This document shows, piece after piece, positions 23,343 to 34,411 of a DNA stretch of 64,000 bases; within the stretch, counting starts at the first letter, position 1; each line of letters opens with the position of its first letter. Source of the stretch: Cladorhizidae sp. MBARI D1340-BT2 (Eukaryota > Porifera > Demospongiae > Poecilosclerida > Cladorhizidae); contig JAQNBH010000017.1 of assembly GCA_028752905.1 (NCBI GenBank), positions 37,369,929-37,433,928 of the forward strand. The letters are read 5' to 3'. A model generated the notes under the pieces. The model was not told where the DNA came from. It made no database searches and worked only from the letters and a program-made list of their open reading frames with translations. The position numbers were made by a program, and so were the translations under genes.

Positions 23343-24497
23343 ATCCCCCTCGCGAGATTGCAGTGGTCCTCCACAGCCACCCAGTCTTGTCTAGATAGGG
23401 CATCCACGTTAGTGTTCTTACTCCCAGGCCAGTACCGTATCTCGAAGTCATAGTGTTGTAGACCATCTAGTGAGGCAGGGATTCAGGTGTTTGGCTGTGT
23501 GTAGGAATGTGAGAGCTCTGTGGTCCTCAGTCAACTCTGCTCCTAGCTTCTGGGTCACTTCCTTTTCATCTCCAAGTTCCTCCTCCTCTTGGGCCACAGT
23601 CACCCATAAAACTGCGGCCTCTGGAGCGATCCAGGACTTAATCCTGTTGATGTGAACAACCTGTTTTCTGTTCCCTCTGGATGGCAGAGCTACTTCTAGA
23701 GTGACATCTGAGATGCGTCTGGTGACTACGTATGGACCGTCCCAGACATCCTCAAGCTTCCCACAGAGGTCCAGTACTCTGATCAGCACCATGTCTCCTT
23801 CCTTGAATGTGCGTAACTTGGCTTTCACGTCATAGTGTCTCTTCATGTGAGCTTTTGTCGTGGTCGGGATTTGTAGTGGTAAAAGGTCACCTGGCCCATC
23901 AGGGATACTCTGTACTACCTTCGGTACAGGGTCATTAGAGAATAGATCATAGTCAAATTCAAAAATGTTACTCAAGGGGGTTGGGTCTGCACCTGACATA
24001 AGGTCAGATCTCTCATCTTGCTCGTCCCTTTCCTTCTTTTGTTTATTCTCTGCTCTTGTCAACAAAACCTGGCAGGAATGTTCTTCCTGCTGCTTTTTAT
24101 GGAGCTTGGCAATATAGTGGAATAAATTGAGGTCAGCACCTAACAGTACTCTATCAGGACCTCCTTCCAAAACTGCTACCAATCGTTTCATCTGATACTG
24201 CCCTACAGTAATCCAAACCCTAGAGATAACTCTCTGATCTGCCACTACCAGGAGCTTATAGTCACCGGTATACTCATGTGGGAGTACGATATCCTCTCTC
24301 ACAAAAGTGATCTCTGCCCCAGTATCGTACTTCATGACACAAGGCTCATCTCTCACTTTCCCTCTAATGTACACATTGGACCTACCCTCTTTACTTAGGA
24401 TTAACGCCACATTAGCTGGACAGTCCGGTTTCTTGTGGCCCTTCTTCCCACAGCTGTAGCATGTTGGGACCCAGTAGGTCTGGTGTAGTTCGAGCAT
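23343..24497 (-). pseudogene. Protease, integrase C-terminal domain and RNase H end
   Basis: Open frame of 349 codons (24497-23448) continuing in a shifted frame to 23343. It starts with a CCHC knuckle (CYSCGKKGHKKPDC), then an aspartic protease with KYDTGAEITFV and LLGADLN, then an acidic linker. Next comes an integrase C-terminal GPY/F-like module (FKEGDMVLIR, WDGPYVVTRR, HINRIKSW), and last the RNase H end (LTEDHRALTFL, PCLTRW, then VDALSRQDW). Integrase sequence before RNase H is the reverse of usual Ty3/gypsy order. The direct protease-to-integrase-tail junction marks a deletion. Confidence 0.75.
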
Positions 24498-25264
24498 TCG
24501 CGTTTTACCGCATTCCGCTCATCGAGAATGTTGGCTGCATCCAATATTGAGATTGCTTTCCGGAGACGTGCATCCTCTGGGTGAAATAGAGAAAGAAATT
24601 TAGACATTGAAATCATATTCTTTACCTCTTGCACCGTGGTGCAATCATCTGTCATACGGTCTACCATAGTTTCCACCAGACGTGCCGTCTGCTGCCAAGT
24701 ATTAGTGTACTCTTTTTGGAGAGGCCAGAATTCTCTCTGGCATCTCTCTATAGACATCCCCATCGCTTTGAAGAGTTCTTCTTTGAGGGAGGAGTATGCT
24801 CGTCGGGGTACATTATGGGTATAAGTATCTAGAGCCTTCCCAGCCAACAAGGGTATTAACCTACTGGGCCACTGCTCTACACTAATTCCAGCATCCTGCA
24901 TTACATGCTCAAACCTGCTCAGGTATGCCGTAGGATGCTCCACGTCTGTCCAGGGAGTGATCCTGTCAGCAAGTCTACTCCGCTTTGATATCTCTTGTCT
25001 CCTATCCTCCCACTCCATTTATTTTTCAAATCGTTCATCCTCCCATTTTTGTCGCTCCCACTCTAGTTTCCTTCTCTCCTTTTCGAATTCGGCCATTAGT
25101 TCCTGCTGTTTCTGTTTCTGCTCCTTAGCTATGTGGGACTCCTGTAGTTGGATCAGTCTTTCTTCTGTCTGCAAACTCCTGTTGGTTGTTTCCGTCAGGG
25201 AGAGAACCAGCTGGGTTAGGAGGTCCGTTATTTGGGACTGTCGGGTTTGGGAAGGTTGAGTCAT
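24401..25264 (-). pseudogene. gag of the 22.9-25.8 kb element
   Basis: Gag in two blocks separated by one in-frame TAA at 25019-25021. An N-terminal coiled-coil-like Glu/Lys/Gln region (TEERLIQLQESH, FEKERRKLEWER) is followed by a capsid/SCAN-like domain (YLSRFEHVMQDAG, LIPLLAGKALDTY, LKEELFKAM). A frameshift near 24490 leads into the zinc knuckle and protease frame. Confidence 0.75.
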
Positions 25265-25376
25265 CCTCTTGTCTGATGGTTAGCTCAGAAGGAGGAATAA
25301 CTGTAACCAATGAAGTAGTTCAGTAGCTATGCAATAATACGATGGCTAGAAGATGTAGTTTACCGCTGCCACCATG

Positions 25377-25783
25377 TGTCGGGGTCGGGACTGGATTTGG
25401 TCTCCGATCCACCAGGCTGCCACCAGAGATATCCTCAAGACAAGGTAGGGGTTAGTCTACCCAAGACTCGGTTAGAGATTCAACAACTTATCTTATGTCA
25501 AGAAAATAGGATATCTGCATCACTACTCAGGGGGTGGCTTTAAATAGTCTGTCCCCCTTTGGTTCTGCCTTTACCATATCACATATGATGCTGTAATATA
25601 TGATCAATTGGATCAGTCCACCTAAGCTTACAGTAAGGATTCATTATGATGGTGTTGTTATGAATAAAGGGAACAGGTGAATATGTACTGAAACACGCAC
25701 GTGGTTTATACGGTATGTGTAAATTCTCTTTGTCTTGGCTCTTCTCTGTCTCTCTCTCTAGGTCTCTCTCTTTAGGTATCTCA
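25377..25783 (-). repeat. 5' LTR of the 22.9-25.8 kb element
   Basis: 407-bp LTR flanked on its inner side by the primer-binding site (rc of 25360-25376). Confidence 0.85.
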
Positions 25784-26403
25784 TGTCGGTCCAGTGGGTC
25801 CTGACAGTGTGTGTGTGTGTGAGTGAGTGAGAGTGGTATGTGCCATGTATGGAGTGACCCATTAGGGGCTGCATGGTGATATCACCACGATGAGCAAAAT
25901 GTGACATATCTTTGAAGCAATACACAAGAAATGCCTCCACCACCAAGTGGTGTGTTTTAAAAAGATTTTATGCACTTGCATTGAGAAGGAATTTCTGACT
26001 GGACTGTGCACTTACTTTCACTATTGCTGGCCTTAATGGACACAGTCGTATCTGCAGTATGGGTGGGTCTGTAATATACATGGATCTATATACATACACA
26101 CACATGTGTATATGGTAATAATAATGAGCATATATATTTATTTGTATGAGCCAAGTATGCAATACTTGTTGCTATGGCTGCACGACAGTTGATGTGCAAG
26201 AATTTTTGTGTCTGTATATATATACAATGCATGTTTTGTTTAGTCTATAGCTGTAAGCTTTGGTTTTCAAATTTTAACAGGTGCTATATATACATGTAGG
26301 TTTAAGTTGGAGGTTGCACTGTGGGTGGGTGTGGTTAGTGTTGGATGCCCTTTGTGTGCACTGCAGCACCAGGCCTTGTTTGGCATGTTTGTGGTTGACA
26401 CAA
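25784..26403 (-). repeat. Repeat X copy B, middle segment
   Basis: Reverse complement of 7070-6724 and then 3463-3160. It reads across the position where hAT-1 sits in copy A and so provides its empty site. The right edge is the gypsy LTR at 26404. Confidence 0.75.
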
Positions 26404-26580
26404 TGTTATGATAACTTTGTCAAATGCTTTTCATTTCCCATTTTCCCCTCCCTCCCTTTTTCTGCACGTGGTCATTTTAGTTACCTTACCTTACCTGATT
26501 GTGATTGTCATCCTTGTTTGCTGTGTTGGAGTTTTAAGATGATAAGAGCCTGAAGGCAATTCCTTTTCCTGATTATATCA
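26404..26580 (+). repeat. 5' LTR of gypsy D
   Basis: 177 bp, TGTTATGATAAC to GATTATATCA; matches the 3' LTR at 34231. Confidence 0.85.
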
Positions 26581-26609
26581 CAATCTTATCATCTTAAAAC
26601 TAATAGACC

Positions 26610-27660
26610 GACTCCTACGACTGGAGAAGCTAGATACAGATCCGAGCTCGAGTTCGGCTAGCAAGGACTGGCTTCACTGGCTTTGCACCTTTGAGAACTT
26701 TCTTTCTGTCCTGCCTAGGGAGGGACTCAACAAGCTATTTGTATTAACGAACTATGTTAGTCCACGGATCTTTGAATACATCGAACATTGCACAAACTAC
26801 GACGAGGCCATCGGCTTACTGAAGGCCCAGTATGTAAAGCCTGCCAACGAGGTGTTTTCCAGACATCTATTGGCCACCCGTTGGCCACCCGATGACAGAA
26901 AAGTGGAGAGAAGCTCGATAAGTTTCTTAAGTTGCTCAAGTCGTTGTCTAAGGACTGTAACTTCCAGAATGTTACTGAGATTATGTCAACAACCGCCACG
27001 ACCCTATCCCATGCCCACACTGAGGAATCCTTGGACAGTGCGGTCACTGCTGGTGCTAAGTATTACTTCTGCGGTTACAACAAGCACCCTCGCCTGAAAT
27101 GCCCGGCTAAGGATGCGACATGCAACAAGTGTCAGAAAAAGGGGTACTTTGCCAAATACTGCAGGTCTAACCCTGCCCGTAGCCAGTCTGAAAACAGTAG
27201 TGCTGCAGCTATGTACCCTACACTAGCGGCGATCGATTCTAATACACCGTCATCCCTGCTCAAGTCCAGCTCTGAGGTCACTATCAATGGTGTAAGTACT
27301 TGGGCACTAATAGACTCCTGCAGCACAGAGAGTTTCATTCATCCCCGCCTTGTAGATTCTCTTAGCCTCCAAAAACTTTCTGAACATAGGGACATTGCCA
27401 TGGCCCAATCTTCGCTGTCTGCAAAGACTCTTGGATACTGCATTCTTAGTTTAGAGCTTGGAGGTAAGAAGTACTCAGGTCTTCACGTGTCAATCCTCCC
27501 AGGCTTGTGTGCTGATATAATACTTGGACTTGATTTTCAGAAACAGCACCAGAGTATCATCACCTTCCATCATGGTGGGCCTCAGTCACCTCTTGTGGTT
27601 TGTGGACTCAGCACGTTGAAGGTTGAAACCTCCGGATCTCTTTGCCAATCTGACTGCTGA
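26610..27660 (+). pseudogene. gag-protease of gypsy D
   Basis: Gag starts in one frame (DWLHWLCTFENFLSVLP, VLTNYVSPRIFEYIEHC, VKPANEVFSRHLLATR), shifts near 26890, and continues in 26932-27660. Two zinc-knuckle-like clusters follow (CGYNKHPRLKC and CNKCQKKGYFAKYC), then a retropepsin-type region ALIDSCSTESF, where the canonical Asp-Ser/Thr-Gly reads Asp-Ser-Cys, and ADIILGLDF. A second frameshift near 27630 leads into RT. Confidence 0.8.
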
Positions 27661-28943
27661 CTGTCATCCTATCGCCACAAAATCACGGAGGTACAACTAC
27701 GATGACAGAAAGTTCATTGACACAGAAGTTCAACGCCTACTCTAGGAAGGAATCATAGAGCCCAGTACCTCACCATGGCGAGCCCAAGTTATGGTGACCC
27801 ACAATGAAAGCCACAAGAAGCATCTGGTCATTGATTATTCACAGACGATAAATCGTTTCACTCTCCTGGATGCATACCCCCTACCCCGTATTGATTATAC
27901 TGTCAATACTATTGCACAGTACCGGGTCTTCAGCACCATCGATTTATGCAGTGCCTACCACCAAGTCCTCATCAAAGACACTGACAAACCCTATACTGCA
28001 TTCCAGGCATTGTACCAATTTACACGAGTACCATTTGGAGTGACTAACAGAGTGGCATGTTTTCAAAGAGCAATGGATACCATAATAGCTGAAGAACAGC
28101 TGCAGGCGACTTTTCCTTACCTTGACAACATTACAATATGTGGGAAAGATCAGAAAGAGCATGATATAAATCTCGAGCATTTTTTGGAAGCAGCTTCTTG
28201 ACGCCAGATTACCTATAATGAAGATAAGTGTGTGTTTTCCACTCGAAAACTGGCAATTCTTGGCTCAGTCATTGAAGAAGGGGAGATGGCCAGATCCTGA
28301 TCATCTACGCCCTCTGCAACAACTCCCTGTTACTAATGATATGAAAAGTCTCCGTCGAATCCTTGGATTCTTTTCTTACTATTCACAATGGATTCAATGT
28401 TACTCTGAGAAGATAAGACCCCTATCAACACCTCTAGTTTCCCAATTTCTAAAGAGGCCAGAACTGCTTTTGAAACCCTAAAAAGGGACATTGAGCAGTC
28501 AGTGGTGTGTGCCATGACAAAAGCATACCATTCGAAGTTGAGACTGATGCATCGGAGTTTGCCATTGCTGCTACCCTCAACCAAAATGGACGTCCGGTAA
28601 CGTTCTTCTCCCACACATTACAGGGTTCTGAGGTTAGGCATGCATGTTGAGAAAGAATCCCAAGCTATCATCGAAACAGTTCGCCACTGGAAGCACTATC
28701 TTACAGGAAGGCATTTCTCCATAAAGACAGATCAACGTTCCGTCGCATACATGTTCGACAACAAGCTGAGGGGAAAAATTAAAAATGCCAAGATTATCCG
28801 TTGATGGAGCTATCTTATTCAGCTTTGATATTATGTACCATCCAGGAGTTGAAAATATTCTCCCTGATACATTTTCTCCAGCATCCTGTTCTGTTGTCTC
28901 TAGCGGTACAGATCTAGTGGAACTTCATAACTCACTTTGTCAC
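27661..28943 (+). pseudogene. Reverse transcriptase and RNase H of gypsy D
   Basis: RT fingers/palm are visible in 27791-28201 (LVIDYSQTINRFT, FSTIDLCSAYHQV, FTRVPFGVT). The catalytic box reads YLDN instead of YxDD; some gypsy lineages do carry YLDN, so this alone is not proof of inactivity. An in-frame stop lies near 27745 and frameshifts follow at about 28200-28560. RNase H pieces include FFSHTLQGSE and ETVRHWKHYLTGRHF (28600-28760). The reading continues to SLCH, where the nested element interrupts. Confidence 0.8.
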
Positions 28944-29531
28944 TGTCAGGGAGCATCCTGACAACTGCTGACACCTCTGGAAAAGGAGGAACAACCTGCA
29001 TTGTGACTGCCTCTGACACCTCTGGAGAAGGAGGAACAACCTGTGGGAATCACGTTGTGACTGCCTCTGACACTTCTGGGAAAGGAGGAATCTCTCACCT
29101 GATTACTCACCTACATCAGAAGGTGTAAAACCACAGAGACCAGAGAAGACAGACTACCCACAAAACCACTACGTGAACTGTGAGAGAATCTATAAAAGAG
29201 AAGAACAGCAAAGAGAGGAAAAGAACAAAGAAAGAAAGAAAGCGAACGATTAAGAAAGACAATTAAGACTGAGTAAGTCTATCATCGAACGAGATAGATT
29301 ACTAGTGATATTGTGCTTATTGATATATGTTTTAATGTGCATTTGAGCCATTGTTTTATTGTTCTTTAATTCCTAACAAGCTCTAGTGAGGGAGTGAGGT
29401 TAGTGTATTGGTCTTACCAACGTCTTGAGGGCAAGAGTTGTGGTTCATCTTCTAGGTTCTCAGGCAACGGTTTGGCGTCATCAGAAACTGCTAGTAACTT
29501 ATAAGAGGTCACAGGGAGAGAGTTTCTGACA
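28944..29531 (+). repeat. 5' LTR of element E
   Basis: 588 bp with internal tandem units of about 45 bp built on GACACCTCTGG and GGAGGAACAACCTG. Confidence 0.92.
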
Positions 29532-29804
29532 TTTGGTGGCAGCGGTGGGATCAGCGAAACAGTAGTGTTGGATCCTAGTGGAAGACAACTTGGACAGGAG
29601 TTCCTAGTTGGTCGGAGCATCGCGTTGCGCTATTTTTCTTTTCTCTATTGCTACGTTAGCAAAACGGCTCGGGTATACGTATCTAGGAGCCTGTGAAACA
29701 AAACCCTACCCTAGGATACCACACAGTGTTAGTCCCTAGGGACAGTGCATATTTCTGTTGTATCCTTTTCTTTTGTCGTTTATTAGAGCGACATTATCTT
29801 ACTA

Positions 29805-30839
29805 TTGGTTAATTGTGTTCTGTATAATAATTATATGCAACCCACGAGCATGTCTCACGAACGAGCGCGACCTGGAGAAGACCGTCAGTTACGGAGTGGG
29901 AAAATTCCTAGGGATGGCATGGTAGAAGAAGCAACGATTGCAGAAGAACCTATTATATCTGGTACGCTGCTGATGACGCGATTCGTTCAAGCAGAAGAAA
30001 GACAGGCACAGAGGAAGGAAGAAAGACTTCAGCGAGAGGAAGAACGAAGGGAGCGGGAGTGGGCACGTCAAGAACGTCAAGAAGAACGTTGGGCTCAGCT
30101 CCTATCATCACGATTTCCTCCACCATCAGCAGAAGTAACACCTCCCAAGATAAACTTGCAGAAGTTTAGTGAAGGCACCGATGATATGGGCGCATACCTG
30201 AAAATGTTCGAGGTGACGGCCAGCGCGAATGGTTGGCCAGCCCGACATTGGGCGAACTACTTAAGAGGTTCGTTGTCTGGTCAAGGGTTGACGGCAGTGG
30301 CAGCTCTGCCAGCACTGAGTCAGACCAATTACGAGCAGGTCAAAGAAGCCCTCTTGAATATCTACAAGGTGACCTCTGAAACATACCGAGCCAAGGTATT
30401 TGACCAGACATTCGACGAAACTAACCCCGATGGATGGTTCAGGTCATATAAACAGTCCTTCCACCAGTGGTTGGACTCCTCCAACAAGACAGAACGAGAT
30501 ACTATGCTCTATGAGCTAGCACTAAGGCGTCTTCCAGGGTGGTTGGAGGGGCAGATGCGACGGTTGCACCCCGACACTTATGAGGAACTGGGTGAGGCTG
30601 TTGTATGCTATTTGTCCAGTCAGCGACAAGGAGGACGAATACCTAAGAAATCCGACCAGAGAGAGAGTTTTGGACCGAAACATAGGGACACTCAGAATCA
30701 CCCAAGACCACTGGAGCAGAAGCATCCAGAGGCAGAGGGAAATAAAGGTGTCTACTCTCCATCCGGTAGGGACTTCAAACAAATCAAATGTTTCAGCTTC
30801 AGATGTGGAAAAAAAGGACATTTTAGAAAAAATTGTTGA
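29805..30839 (+). CDS. gag of element E
   Basis: Intact 344-codon frame; the likely start is the Met at 29835 (MQPTSMSHERARPG) or earlier. Residues 60-100 form a highly charged Glu/Arg coiled-coil-like stretch (KEERLQREEERRERE). A capsid/SCAN-like domain follows (YLKMFEVTASANGW, WANYLRGSLSGQ, YELALRRLPGWLEGQ), then a basic linker. The C-terminal CCHC knuckle is slightly stretched (CFSFRCGKKGHFRKNC, C-x4-C instead of C-x2-C). Particle formation is the family role. The uninterrupted frame supports a recent insertion. Confidence 0.85.
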   Translation: MVNCVLYNNYMQPTSMSHERARPGEDRQLRSGKIPRDGMVEEATIAEEPIISGTLLMTRFVQAEERQAQRKEERLQREEERREREWARQERQEERWAQLLSSRFPPPSAEVTPPKINLQKFSEGTDDMGAYLKMFEVTASANGWPARHWANYLRGSLSGQGLTAVAALPALSQTNYEQVKEALLNIYKVTSETYRAKVFDQTFDETNPDGWFRSYKQSFHQWLDSSNKTERDTMLYELALRRLPGWLEGQMRRLHPDTYEELGEAVVCYLSSQRQGGRIPKKSDQRESFGPKHRDTQNHPRPLEQKHPEAEGNKGVYSPSGRDFKQIKCFSFRCGKKGHFRKNC

Positions 30840-30845
30840 GTAAAA

Positions 30846-32604
30846 ATGGACAGTGTCAATTTTGGACACAGCACATACATCCGGACGAATTTACCAACTT
30901 GGACAAGAATGGCCAAGGTCAACGGCAAGTCTGTAGTGGCGTTGCTGGACACAGGCTGCTCGAAATCCATAGTACATCCGAGGTGCATCGACAGCAAAGA
31001 CCGACTAGGATGGAAAATACCCTACACCACTGCTAGTTCTCGAAAGACTTGGTTCTCTGCCGCGAGAATCGAGTTACAGATAGACGGGAAGACACACGAG
31101 CTTGCAGTGGGTGTATCACCTCACATCAATGTGGACATGCTTTTGGGGAAAGATGTACCACACTTCAGGAAGCTACTCAGAGAGATGCTTGAGGAGGATG
31201 TCAAGGAGGAGACTCAACCAACGGAAGAAGTGAGAGTTCCTGATGTGGCCATGGTGACCACAAGAGCTGGACACAACCGACAGCAGGAAGAGAACCAAGC
31301 CGCAGAGTCGCAACAGAAGCAGGATGAAGCAATCATTCAGACTCTAGAACCTTTGGAAGAGGAAGAGTCAAGTTTGGGTAACATGTACCAATTTGATGAT
31401 GAACTAATTGTTGTCCCAACCCAACGTTGTTTCCCAGATAAGGCTACAGAAGATCCTCTATGGCCGGAACAAGCCAGCTACGCTCTCTCCAAGCAACAGA
31501 CCGTACACTGGAGAAATGGAGACAGGAGGCTGAGGAGGCTAAGGATGGGGATGTGTTTTGGGAGAATGGGCTACTAAGGCGAAGACCGTACAAAAAAGAG
31601 GACACTAATTTGTTAGTTGTTCCTCAATCATGTAGGACAGAGGTGCTGAAGCTTGCACATTGTTCCCCAACCGCGGGACATTTTGGAGAGACAAGAACTC
31701 TGGATACTCTCCGACAGAGGGTTAGCTGGCCAGGTATGACCGTAGACGTAAGAGAAGCATGTAAATCCTGTCCAGTGAGCGGCCCCAGCAACCTTGAAGA
31801 GAGCTTCGCTTGATCCGCTGCCAATCATCAAGAATCCATTCTACCGCATAGCGATGGATATCTTTGGGCCTCTAAAAAGAACTAAAGCAGGTAACAAATA
31901 TGTACTTGTAGTACAAGATTATGCAACAAAATGGCCAGAGGCATTTCCTCTACGAAATGTGACCACAGAATCAGTAATTGACTGTCTAGTGGAGCTCACT
32001 GCTAGATTGGGGGTGCCAAGAGAAATACTCACCGATAATGGGTCAAATTTTATTTCTAAAACCATGAGAGGGTTTTGTGAGATGTCTGGAATAAAGCAGA
32101 TCAAGACATCCCCTTATCATCCACAAACTGATGGGATGGTGGAAAGATGGAACTCCACCCTGAAGCGTCTGCTTCGTAAGTTAACTCGGTTAGAATGGGA
32201 TCAGTGTTTATCCTATGTATTGTGGGCTTACCGTAGGACAACCCACAAATCAACGGGTTACTCGCCGTTTGAGCTTTTATTTGGCAGAAAGATGAGGACA
32301 CCACTGGATGAGTTGGTAGAACTGTGGATCAATGAGACAGAAGAAGAAGGTCAACCCGTAATCGAGTACCTTCAACTCCTTCGAGAGAAGATGGAGACAG
32401 TGCGGGAGTTGGCTGCTGCAAATGAAACTGATGCGAAAGAAAAACACAAATATTATTATGACAAAAAGGCTGTGAGTAGGTCATATGATATTGGTGATTT
32501 TGTCTTGGTTTTCCAACCCAGGAAGCAACACAAGCCTGGCACACGCAATGCCAATGCTGATGGCCTATCACGAGAGCATGGCTCTCACTTGAACGATGGG
32601 GGAG
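30846..32604 (+). CDS. Protease-integrase polyprotein of element E (RT absent, two frameshifts)
   Basis: The 30846-31577 frame carries a protease with LLDTGCSKSIVH and DMLLGKD, then an acidic linker. A frameshift near 31480 leads into the integrase zinc domain (HCSPTAGHF and CKSCP). A second near 31790 leads into the catalytic core (31794-32500) with AMDIFGPL, LTDNGSNF and DGMVERW, so all three acidic residues are present. After the start of the integrase C-terminal domain (GDFVLVFQP) the frame passes directly into PGTRNANADGLSRE, the terminal RNase H motif. RT and nearly all RNase H are therefore missing, and integrase lies upstream of RNase H. Confidence 0.85.
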
Positions 32605-33202
32605 TGCCAGGGAGCATCCTGACAACTGCTGACACCTCTGGAAAAGGAGGAACATCCTGCGTTGTGACTGCCTCTGACACCTCTGGAGAAGGAGGAACAA
32701 CCTGTGGGAATCACGTTGTGACTGCCTCTGACACCTCTGGGAAAGGAGGAACAACCTGTGGGAATCTCTCACCTGATTACTCACCTACATCAGAAGTTGT
32801 AAAACCACAGAGACCAGAGAAGACAGACTACCCACAAAACCACTACGTGAACTGTGAGAGAATCTATAAAAGAGAAGAACAGCAAAGAGAGGAAAAGAAC
32901 AAAGAAAGAAAGAAAGCGAACGATTAAGAAAGACAATTAAGACTGAGTAAGTCTATCATCGAACGAGATAGATTACTAGTGATATTGTGCTTATTGATAT
33001 ATGTTTTAATGTGCATTTGAGCCATTGTTTTATTGTTCTTTAATTCCTAACAAGCTCTAGTGAGGGAGTGAGGTTAGTGTATTGGTCTTACCAACGTCTT
33101 GAGGGCAAGAGGTGTGGTGCATCTAGGTTCTCAGGCAACGGTTTGGCGTCATCAGAAACTGCTAGTGACTTATAAGAGGTCACAGGGAGAGAGTTTCTGA
33201 CA
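32605..33202 (+). repeat. 3' LTR of element E
   Basis: 598 bp; starts TGCC where the 5' LTR has TGTC, and retains slightly more of the internal GGAGGAACAACCTG unit. Confidence 0.92.
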
Positions 33203-33207
33203 GTCAC

Positions 33208-34230
33208 CCTAGAGTAACTCGTATGTTCCACTTTGTGAGAACTCGGAATTTACCATACTCAGTTGAAGAAGTGAGACAGATGACCAAAGCTTGTAGGGTG
33301 TGTGCCAAACATAAACCTCAGTTTCACAAACCTGTAGAAGCGCATCTGATAAAGGCTACTCGGCCATTTGAGAGACTGAACCTAGATTTCAAAGATCCAT
33401 TGAAGTCAAATAATCGGAACACCCCTTCTTTCTCAATATAATTGATGAGTACAGCCGGTTCCCTTTTGTCTTCCCATGCAAGGATATCAGCGCCCAAACT
33501 GTTATACAATGCCTGTGCCAGCTGTTTTCTATTTTTGGGATGCCAGCATACATCCACTCGGGCTCCTCCTTCATGAGTGCGGAGTTGCATCACTCTTAAA
33601 CAGAGAGATCGTTGCTAGTCACACTACTGCTTACAACGCAGCTTGCAATGAACAAGTGGAAAGATACAATGGGACAGTTTGGAAGGCTGTAACCATGGCA
33701 CTCAAGACACGCAGCCTCCCAATGGCATGTTGGCAAGATGTGCTCCCAGATGTGCTGCACTCATTGTGTTCTCTGCTGTGCACATCCACCAACTGCAGTC
33801 CCCATGAGAGGCTCTTCAATTTTGAGAGACGCTCTTCACGGGCGAATCGATACCCTCCTGGCTCATGAATCCTGGTCCAGTACTACTCAAGCGACATGTC
33901 CATACCAGAAAGGATGAACCCCTAGTGGATGAAGTTGAACTCCTGCAGGCCAACCCTCAATATGCACACATTCGGCATGCTGATGGACGAGACTACCGTA
34001 TCGATCCGACACCTGGCTCCAACTGGGGATGTTATACTGAGTAATGACCTTCTGCCTGAGCCCGGTGCACCTGTGAACAGTGAAGTGGTGGGATTCTGAT
34101 GCGATCCAAAGAGGTGCTCCCGAAGCCCCTGTTCCTGCTACTGAGGATGACCCGCTACTCAGACGTTCGGAGCGCAACAGGCGTGCTCCTGATAGACTCA
34201 ACCTACGAACATCTGAAAGAATGGGGTGAA
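33208..34230 (+). pseudogene. Integrase of gypsy D (after the nested element)
   Basis: Continues gypsy D pol: RTRNLPYSVEEVRQM and the zinc-binding CRVCAKHKP, then the core in several frames with VERYNGTVWKAVTMAL carrying the third catalytic residue (about 33655). The C-terminal region closes with RRSERNRRAPDRL near 34200. Several stops and frameshifts make it non-functional. Confidence 0.8.
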
Positions 34231-34411
34231 TGTTATAACTTTGTCAAATGTTTTTCATTTCCCATTTTTCCCTCCCTCCCTTTTTCTGCATGTGGTCATT
34301 TAGTTACCTTACCTTACCTAATTGTGATTGTCATCCTTGTTAGCTGTGTTGGAGTTTTAAGATGATAAGAGCCTAATGTTCTGAAGGCAATTCCTTTTCC
34401 TGATTATATCA
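34231..34411 (+). repeat. 3' LTR of gypsy D
   Basis: 181 bp, matches 26404-26580 with small indels. Confidence 0.85.

Larger units (their letters stand above)
22930..25783 (-). mobile_element. LTR retrotransposon, Gmr1-like order, RT deleted
   Basis: Complete LTR-bounded element of 2.85 kb in reverse orientation. LTRs of 413 and 407 bp are almost identical and have TG...CA ends. A TGGTGGCAGCGG-type primer-binding site lies just inside the right (5') LTR. Internal domains in element orientation are gag, zinc knuckle, protease, integrase C-terminal domain, then the last residues of RNase H. RT, most of RNase H and the integrase core are missing. It is inserted in the TG-rich tract of repeat X copy B; no clear target-site duplication is visible there. 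Confidence 0.85.
28944..33202 (+). mobile_element. LTR element E: gag-protease-integrase, no RT; young insertion
   Basis: LTRs 28944-29531 (588 bp) and 32605-33202 (598 bp) are nearly identical, with TG...CA ends. A perfect 5-bp target-site duplication GTCAC lies at 28939-28943 and 33203-33207. A primer-binding site TGGTGGCAGCGGTGGG follows the 5' LTR and a GGGGGAG polypurine tract precedes the 3' LTR. The interior encodes gag, protease, integrase and a fused RNase H terminus, with no reverse transcriptase. It sits inside the integrase region of gypsy D, whose reading frame resumes exactly after one copy of the duplication. Confidence 0.93.
26404..34411 (+). mobile_element. Ty3/gypsy element D (interrupted by a second LTR element)
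   Basis: Gypsy with short LTRs (26404-26580, 177 bp; 34231-34411, 181 bp) with TG...CA ends. A polypurine tract (AATGGGGTGAA) lies just before the 3' LTR. Internal order is gag, protease, RT, RNase H, integrase, the normal gypsy order. It is interrupted at 28944-33202. Flanks are CACAA and CACGG, a possible worn duplication. Repeat X continues on both sides. Confidence 0.9.

Noticed and set aside
23470..25310. Plus-strand frames over 23.4-25.3 kb
   Set aside because: Shadows of the minus-strand gag-pol; the protein motifs are on the minus strand.
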